Source of the DNA: a virus
IMG/VR virus record: IMGVR_UViG_3300021365_000086
Coordinates: 1-26,677 of that record
Length of the DNA stretch: 26,677 nt
Strand: one strand, 5' to 3'
Shown here: one piece after another, positions 21,638-26,677 of the stretch
Layout of the letters: the number at the start of each line of letters is the position of its first letter
Numbering within the stretch: the first letter of the stretch is position 1
Program-made: the position numbers and the translations under genes
The notes under the pieces: model-generated
Told to the model about the DNA's origin: nothing
Database searches by the model: none
What the model saw: the letters and a program-made list of their open reading frames with translations, nothing else

Positions 21638-22378
21638 ATGGACTTAGATGCTATAAAAAGCCGTCTCAATCAGTTACAAAATACTACTACAAATAGTTTT
21701 TGGAAACCTCAACCTGGAAAATCACAAATTAGGATAGTACCTTATCTACATGATAAAAGCAATCCTTTTAGTGAACTTTTCTTTCACTACTCACTAGTAC
21801 CAAATAAAACGGTGTTATCACCTTTATCATTTGGACGACCTGATCCAGTTCAACAATTTGCTGACAAACTTAAAGGTTCCGGCAATAAAGATGAATGGAT
21901 TCAAGGTAAGAGAATCGAACCTAAAATGAGAACTTTTGTTCCTGTGATAGCTCGTGGTGAAGAATCCGAGGGTGTTAAGTTTTGGGGTTTTGGTAAAACT
22001 GTTTATCAAGAACTTCTTGGTATAATTGCTGATCCAGATTATGGTGATATCTCAGACTCTACTACAGGTCGTGATATTGTTGTCGAAAGACAAACACCTG
22101 CTGAAGCTGGTAATCAATATGGTAAGACAACTATTCGTGTCAAACCAAATCAAACAGCACTCTCCGATGATTCTGCTATGTTGCAGAAACTTTTGGAAAA
22201 CCAAGCTAATTTGACAGAGTTATATAATGAACCAACCTATGATGAGTTAAAAGAACATTTATCAGGTTTCTTGAATCCACAAGATTCTACAACAGAAACC
22301 ACAAAGGAACCAGAAATGGTTGCTACAGAAAAATCTTCTAATGTAGAAGATGATTTCGATAAGTTATTTAATTCGTAA
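21638..22378 (+). CDS. gp32: Single-stranded DNA-binding protein, gp32 family
   Basis: This 246-residue protein is the replication and recombination SSB. It begins with a short basic helical N-terminus (DAIKSRLNQLQN, the region used for cooperativity in T4 gp32), then the NSFWKPQPGKSQIRIVPYLH strand common to gp32 homologs, and SELFFHYSLVP. The OB-fold core runs to about residue 195, and the C-terminal tail is acidic (NVEDDFDKLFNS), the usual site for contacting other replication proteins. The T4 zinc site (His plus three Cys) is not preserved: H50 remains, but the aligned positions are S61, D69 and Q72, and the protein has no cysteine at all. It is shorter than T4 gp32 (301). CGGAGAAA precedes the start, and a strong terminator follows. 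Confidence 0.88.
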   Translation: MDLDAIKSRLNQLQNTTTNSFWKPQPGKSQIRIVPYLHDKSNPFSELFFHYSLVPNKTVLSPLSFGRPDPVQQFADKLKGSGNKDEWIQGKRIEPKMRTFVPVIARGEESEGVKFWGFGKTVYQELLGIIADPDYGDISDSTTGRDIVVERQTPAEAGNQYGKTTIRVKPNQTALSDDSAMLQKLLENQANLTELYNEPTYDELKEHLSGFLNPQDSTTETTKEPEMVATEKSSNVEDDFDKLFNS

Positions 22379-22392
22379 TTAACCGCGTGGTC

Positions 22393-22436
22393 GAGGTGTG
22401 CTGGTTTCCTCCTTTTTCCGGCACACCTCATTTTTT
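22393..22436 (+). terminator. GC-rich terminator between gp32 and uvsX
   Basis: GAGGTGTGCTGG and CCGGCACACCTC form a 12-base-pair stem (one G-T pair) with a 13-base pyrimidine loop (TTTCCTCCTTTTT), followed by ATTTTTT. It lies just before the GGAG ribosome binding site of uvsX, so it probably keeps uvsX expression below that of gp32. No separate promoter for uvsX is evident, so partial read-through is likely. Confidence 0.92.
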
Positions 22437-22446
22437 GGAGAAATAA

Positions 22447-23544
22447 ATGTCAAATAAAGATGAATTAGCCGGTATCCTTGCCGGTGAATTAAACAAACAA
22501 TTTAAATCACATCAAGTTGCTTACTTCTTAGATGGTGCTCAACAAACTCCAACCGATATTACGGATTGGGTTGGAACGGGTTCTACCTTATTAGATTTAG
22601 CAATATCAAACAGACCTAATGGTGGTTTGGCTGCTGGTAGGATTACTGAAATAAACGGACTAGAGGGAACTGGTAAATCACTTATCGGTGCTCACGCTCT
22701 TGCTTCTACGCAGAAGAAGGGTGGTTTAGCTGTTTATATCGATACTGAATCTGCTGTATCAGCTGAGTTTTTACAATCAATAGGTGTGGATACAAAATCT
22801 ATGATGTATATCCATTTAGAAACTGTTGAGGATATATTTGATGCGATTGAAACAATTGTAACAAAAATAAGAGAATCAGACAATGACCGATTAGTTACGA
22901 TTCTTGTAGATAGTTTGGCTGCTGCTTCTACTAAGGTAGAGATGGATGCTGACTTTGATAAAGATGGTTGGGCTACAAGTAAAGCTATCGTCTTATCTAA
23001 AGCTATGAGAAAGATAACTCAATTAACTGCTCGTCAAAAAGTATGTTTGATTTTTACAAATCAATTAAGACAAAAGATGGGCGTAATGTTCGGTGATCCT
23101 TGGACTACAAGTGGTGGTAAAGCTTTACCTTTCCATGCTTCTACTCGTATTCGTTTAAAGAATATGGGACAAATCAAAGATACCAAAAAGAATACTATTG
23201 GTATTAAGATAAGAGCTCAAGTAATCAAGAACAGATTAGGTCCACCTTTAAGAAGTGCAGAGTTTCCTTTATACTTTGATAAGGGTATTGATGACTTTGG
23301 TAGTTGGCTAACTATAATGAAAGACCATAAGTTAGTTAAACAAGCTGGTGCTTGGTATACTTATACCGACCAGAATGGTAAAGACCATAAGTTTCAATCA
23401 AAAGACTTTGGTGCTTTAATTTCCGATGAGGAAACACAAAAATACATATACAAATCTATCTGTGAAAAAATAATACTAAAGTATGACTCTGCTCAACTTG
23501 GTATTGATGATGTAACAACAGAAGATGAGTTTGCGGATGAGTAA
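22447..23544 (+). CDS. uvsX: RecA-like recombinase UvsX
   Basis: This 365-residue protein is the strand-exchange recombinase of T4-type phages (T4 UvsX has 391 residues). Walker A is G71-LEGTGKS-78 following GRITEINGLEG; Walker B is VTILVDSLAA with D155. A loop-2-like region has FTNQLRQKMGVMFGDPWTTS then GGKALPFHASTRIRL, which is characteristic of RecA/UvsX. The C-terminus is acidic (TTEDEFADE), as in other recombinases regulated by their tails. It works with gp32 upstream and with replication restart by gp41 downstream. The start has TTGGAGAAA upstream. Its end overlaps the next gene by about 20 bases, indicating co-transcription and translational coupling. Confidence 0.93.
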   Translation: MSNKDELAGILAGELNKQFKSHQVAYFLDGAQQTPTDITDWVGTGSTLLDLAISNRPNGGLAAGRITEINGLEGTGKSLIGAHALASTQKKGGLAVYIDTESAVSAEFLQSIGVDTKSMMYIHLETVEDIFDAIETIVTKIRESDNDRLVTILVDSLAAASTKVEMDADFDKDGWATSKAIVLSKAMRKITQLTARQKVCLIFTNQLRQKMGVMFGDPWTTSGGKALPFHASTRIRLKNMGQIKDTKKNTIGIKIRAQVIKNRLGPPLRSAEFPLYFDKGIDDFGSWLTIMKDHKLVKQAGAWYTYTDQNGKDHKFQSKDFGALISDEETQKYIYKSICEKIILKYDSAQLGIDDVTTEDEFADE

Positions 23545-24595
23545 ATCCGATAAGAATCTATTAACAAAAAGATTCTATGAAGTTAAAGAAGAGATTGACG
23601 TAAATCCAGAAACTAAGAATTTAAACGACCATGTTTTATTGGTCGATGGTTTTAACACATTCATTCGTAGTTTCAGCGTCAATCCCTCTTTAAACGAGGA
23701 TGGTGCTCATGTAGGTGGTTTAGTAGGGTTTTTAAAATCGATAAGATATACAATTAACAAGTTTAAACCAACTCGTTGTATTATTGTATTTGACGGCAAA
23801 AACTCTTCTAAACCACGACAAAAGATATATCCACAATACAAAGCTGGTCGTAAAGTTAGAAGCAGACTAAATCGTCTTGTAGATTGGGGTGGAGGTCCAC
23901 ACAATGAACGAGAGAGTATGGGAATGCAACTTAAACGACTAGTTGAGTATTTGGAATGCTTACCACTAACTATTGTATCTATTGATAACTTAGAAGCAGA
24001 CGATATAATGAGTTATATTCCTAGTGTTATACTTAACAAAAGTAAGTTTACAATAATGTCTTCTGATAAAGATTTCTATCAGTTAGTGGATGAAAGGGTA
24101 AAGCTTTATTCACCTACGAAAAAAGTTCTATATGATAGAGATTTAATAAAAAAAGAGTTTGGAGTTTACCCGCAAAATGTGTTAACTTGTAGGGTGATAG
24201 ATGGAGACAAATCAGACGAAATACCTGGAGTAAGAGGTGTGGGTGTTAAAACTTTAGTTAAAGAATTTCCACTTCTAACAGAAGATAAGACCTTTACAAC
24301 TAAAGACCTTTTAGATATGGCTAACTCTAAAGATAGTAGAGTATCAAATCTAATAAAAGATAACGAATTAGTAATAAAGAGGAACTACCTATTAATGCAG
24401 TTATCAAATCCTGATATAAAAAATCAGACAAAACTAAAAATCGGAGACTCGGTCAGGAGTATGGCGCCAAGTTTAGTAAAATATCAGTTGCAAACTTTGT
24501 TTGTAAAGGATAAATTATGGGGACAAATACCTAACTTTGATAATTGGATAACAGAGTTCAATATCCTTGACCATTATTGGAAAAATAAAAAATGA
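23525..24595 (+). CDS. rnh: RNase H / 5'-3' exonuclease, T4 Rnh family (FEN-like)
   Basis: This 356-residue protein removes RNA primers from lagging-strand fragments in T4-type replication (T4 Rnh has 305 residues). Conserved metal-binding motifs are in order: LLVDGFNTF (D41), CIIVFDGKNSSKPRQKIYPQ, a NLEADD motif (E157, D159, D160), MSSDKDF (D181, D183) and a VIDGDKSDEIPGVRGVGVKT helix-hairpin region (D226, D228, D231), the latter being the helix-3-turn-helix that grips DNA. The start is either ATG 23525 or ATG 23537; both overlap the end of uvsX and neither has a strong ribosome binding site. The stop overlaps the helicase start (ATGA). An extra ~35 residues precede the first motif compared with T4. 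Confidence 0.9.
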   Translation: MSLRMSKSDKNLLTKRFYEVKEEIDVNPETKNLNDHVLLVDGFNTFIRSFSVNPSLNEDGAHVGGLVGFLKSIRYTINKFKPTRCIIVFDGKNSSKPRQKIYPQYKAGRKVRSRLNRLVDWGGGPHNERESMGMQLKRLVEYLECLPLTIVSIDNLEADDIMSYIPSVILNKSKFTIMSSDKDFYQLVDERVKLYSPTKKVLYDRDLIKKEFGVYPQNVLTCRVIDGDKSDEIPGVRGVGVKTLVKEFPLLTEDKTFTTKDLLDMANSKDSRVSNLIKDNELVIKRNYLLMQLSNPDIKNQTKLKIGDSVRSMAPSLVKYQLQTLFVKDKLWGQIPNFDNWITEFNILDHYWKNKK

Positions 24596-25953
24596 GTAAA
24601 ACAAAAAACATTTCAGAATTTGGATATAGCTTTCAAGTAAAGTTTATCGTATGTTTAATAACTGATAAGCTGTTCTTGGAACAAATCGTTGATATATTAG
24701 ACGAAAAGTATATTGATAATGATGGTTTTAAGTGGATTGTAAAAGAAATCCGTGAATATTACCAAGAATACAAAACAACCATTACTATGGAAGTGTTTAA
24801 GATTAAAATAAAAGAAATAGAATCGGATTTACTTCAAGTTAATGTAAAAGATTCACTAAAAGAGATTTTTAAGAGTATAGAAGCTGATGATTTAGAATAT
24901 ATCAAAGATAAAGCATTAGAATTTCATAAAACACAAGTATTAAAGGATGCTGTTATACAATCAGCACAAATATTAGAGGTGGATGGTAATAATGATGAAA
25001 TAAAATCACTTATTGACCATGCTATGCAAGCTGGTGTGGAAAGAAATCTAGGACACGACTATTTACAAGATATAGATGAAAGATACGAAGAATCTGCTCG
25101 TGTAACATCACCAACTCCTTGGGATATAATGAACGAGTTGATGCAAGGTGGATTGGGTGCTGGTGAGTTAGGAGTTGTAGTTGCTCCTGCTGGTATTGGT
25201 AAATCTTGGGTGTTAAGTGCTATGGGTGCTTACGCTATCTCACAAGGATTAAATGTAGTTCATTATACATTAGAATTAAATGAGGCTTATGTTGGATTAC
25301 GATATGATAGTATCTTTACTGGCGTAGAAAGTCAAAATCTTAAATATCATAAAGAAGAAGTAATGGAAAAGTTATTTAAGTTAGAAGGTAACCTAACCAT
25401 TAAGTATTACCCAACAAAAGCTTGTACAGTAAATACACTATCTGCTCACTTAAAGAAAGTAACTACATTTGGTGAAAAGGTAGATATGGTATTAGTTGAT
25501 TATGCTGATATTATGAAAGATGTAAGTAAGGCTCAAGAAATGAGACATGCTCTTGGAAACATCTACGAAGATTTACGAGGTATGGCTGGTGAATTACAAG
25601 TTCCTGTATGGACGGCGTCACAAGCTAATAGAAGTGCGTTAGATGAGGATGTTATTGAGGCTAGTAAGGTTGCTGAAAGTTACTCAAAGGTAATGACGGC
25701 AGACTTTGTTATGTCGTTAAGTAGAAAGATAGAAGATAAGATAGGTAATACCGGTAGATTTCATGTTATTAAAAACAGATTTGGTCCTGATGGTTTAACT
25801 TATCCAGCAAAGATAAATACAAATATCGGTAAGATAGAAATCTTTGAAAGTAATTCAGTTCAAGGTAAAGGTGTTCAAAACAAAATCAATAACAGAGATA
25901 ATCAAGTCAAAAATATGTTATCTGCTCGTTATGAAGATTTGATGAGTGAATAA
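24592..25953 (+). CDS. gp41: Replicative DNA helicase, gp41 / DnaB family
   Basis: This 453-residue protein is the hexameric 5'-3' replicative helicase (T4 gp41 is 475). An N-terminal helical domain covers about residues 1-165 and begins with SEFGYSFQVKFIVCLITDK. The ATPase core has Walker A A198-PAGIGKS-205 and, after LNVVHYTLELNE (a DnaB motif H1a-like segment with E), Walker B MVLVDYADIM with D303. WTASQANRSAL is the H3 sensor segment, and the C-terminal HVIKNRFGPDG is the DnaB-type K-N-R-x-G motif. It overlaps the rnh stop by four bases (ATGA), forming a uvsX-rnh-gp41 cassette. No primase gene is visible yet downstream within the window. Confidence 0.93.
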   Translation: MSKTKNISEFGYSFQVKFIVCLITDKLFLEQIVDILDEKYIDNDGFKWIVKEIREYYQEYKTTITMEVFKIKIKEIESDLLQVNVKDSLKEIFKSIEADDLEYIKDKALEFHKTQVLKDAVIQSAQILEVDGNNDEIKSLIDHAMQAGVERNLGHDYLQDIDERYEESARVTSPTPWDIMNELMQGGLGAGELGVVVAPAGIGKSWVLSAMGAYAISQGLNVVHYTLELNEAYVGLRYDSIFTGVESQNLKYHKEEVMEKLFKLEGNLTIKYYPTKACTVNTLSAHLKKVTTFGEKVDMVLVDYADIMKDVSKAQEMRHALGNIYEDLRGMAGELQVPVWTASQANRSALDEDVIEASKVAESYSKVMTADFVMSLSRKIEDKIGNTGRFHVIKNRFGPDGLTYPAKINTNIGKIEIFESNSVQGKGVQNKINNRDNQVKNMLSARYEDLMSE

Positions 25954-26677
25954 CAATCCTACTATATTAACAGATGTTTTTGGGTTCAATAAAAATGATG
26001 TTGAATATGAAAAAGTAACTTCTGATCTAAGAGGTCATGATCCTGAATATGGAATAGAAGTTATTTTCAAGTATTGGAGAAAGAAAGGTTTTCCACATTA
26101 TCAGGTTAGAGAAGATGAAAAACATAGTATGATGAGAAAACTACAAAGGTTTGATACAAATACTATTTTTAATGATAATAGAATCAATCAAACAATGCAC
26201 GGTTTAAGATTAGCTTGGACTTACTTTCCACATTGGGTTGATATACAATGTGGTAATGCTCCAAGAACACCGATGGATACATTTATGGACGATGATAAAC
26301 TTAAAGCTGTTATCAAAAAATGTTGGAGATGGTGTTCTACTCAATTTGCTGGGGAAGAGGGTATAGATAAAAACAGATTTAGAGAGAATAGATTTAGACA
26401 ATCATTAAAGATTTATACAGGTACACAAGCAGTAAGTAATTTCCGACCAACTGCTGCTAAAATGATATATGAAAAGTTTGGCGGTGATGCTATTTGGGAT
26501 ATGTCGTGTGGATGGGGTGGTAGATTACTTGGATTTTTAGCTAGTTCAAGACCAAAGTATATTGGTACAGAACCATCAAGTTTAACCTTTGAAGGATTAA
26601 AAAAGATAAAAAAAGATTTTTTTTACTTGACAAAGTCAGTAGAATTACATAAATTAGGTAGTGAAGAATTTGAACCA
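25946..26677 (+). CDS. SAM-dependent methyltransferase-like protein, partial at window end
   Basis: An open frame of 244 codons runs from a GTG at 25946, overlapping the helicase stop, to the window edge without a stop. The C-terminal part shows a Rossmann methyltransferase start: NFRPTAAKMIYEKFGGDAIW then D185-MSC-G189-WGGRLLG (motif I) and YIGTEPSS with E209 in the ribose-binding position (motif II). Proteins with a similar W-D-x-S-x-GWGGRLLG segment include phage DNA methylase-like enzymes. The catalytic motif lies beyond the window, so DNA versus other substrate cannot be decided. The N-terminal ~150 residues are rich in Trp, His and Arg and may bind nucleic acid. The ribosome binding site is weak; coupling to the helicase is likely. 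Confidence 0.65.
   Translation, partial: MNNNPTILTDVFGFNKNDVEYEKVTSDLRGHDPEYGIEVIFKYWRKKGFPHYQVREDEKHSMMRKLQRFDTNTIFNDNRINQTMHGLRLAWTYFPHWVDIQCGNAPRTPMDTFMDDDKLKAVIKKCWRWCSTQFAGEEGIDKNRFRENRFRQSLKIYTGTQAVSNFRPTAAKMIYEKFGGDAIWDMSCGWGGRLLGFLASSRPKYIGTEPSSLTFEGLKKIKKDFFYLTKSVELHKLGSEEFEP

Noticed and set aside
1-26677. tRNA genes, CRISPR arrays, insertion sequences, homing endonucleases
   Set aside because: The gaps between genes are too short and lack cloverleaf, repeat-spacer or transposase features; no ORF shows such motifs.

Overview
The window is part of the genome of a tailed, contractile-tail bacteriophage (myovirus) with T4-type genes. All genes lie on the + strand, are packed tightly with frequent stop/start overlaps, and are AT-rich throughout. 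The major capsid protein, tail sheath, tail tube, ssDNA-binding protein, UvsX recombinase, RNase H and DnaB-type helicase are recognisable T4-family proteins. They are divergent, and they sit beside a family-A-like DNA polymerase where T4 itself uses family B. This fits a distant, probably aquatic relative of T4 (a 'far-T4' type phage such as Rhodothermus phage RM378 is the closest analogy I know). The host cannot be fixed from the sequence. Good Shine-Dalgarno sequences (GGAG/AAGGAG) precede the first gene of each transcription unit.

Layout. Positions 1-3168 hold the capsid gene (gp23), then two tandem paralogous ~205-residue proteins of unknown function; a terminator plus promoter-like motif follows gp23 and again follows the pair. 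Positions 3169-5997 hold neck and connector genes (gp13-like, gp14-like, a small unknown, gp15-like tail terminator). Positions 6044-9859 hold a small coiled-coil protein, tail sheath gp18, tail tube gp19, a gp26-like protein, and an overlapping +1-frame ORF that is probably reached by ribosomal frameshifting at a seven-T run. Positions 9903-17563 hold a small basic protein, the tape measure protein, a gp48/54-like tube initiator, a LysM/gp53-like protein and a very large gp27/gpD-like hub. The tail order sheath, tube, chaperone, frameshifted extension, tape measure, tube initiator, LysM, hub is the same order as P2 genes FI-FII-E-E'-T-U-X-D.

Positions 17605-21518 form an overlapping operon: a short, exonuclease-less PolA-like polymerase, a putative PD-(D/E)XK-type nuclease, a conserved-looking unknown protein and a thioredoxin-fold/coiled-coil protein. 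Positions 21638-26677 hold the T4-like replication and recombination core: gp32 (without any cysteine), a strong GC-rich terminator, uvsX, rnh, gp41 helicase, and the start of a SAM-dependent methyltransferase-like gene cut by the window end.

The most interesting points are: (i) an ATATTTAT motif placed upstream of six genes, which looks like a phage-specific (late-type) promoter and whose core is the reverse complement of the T4 late promoter TATAAATA; (ii) the probable +1 (or -2) frameshift that makes an extended tail-assembly chaperone; (iii) the minimal PolA with altered motif A and motif C residues; (iv) the repeated terminator-promoter cassette and tandem gene pair next to the capsid gene; and (v) a perfect palindrome over the polymerase start codon. 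No tRNA, CRISPR array, insertion sequence or homing endonuclease was seen, and no gene-free stretch exceeds about 175 bases.
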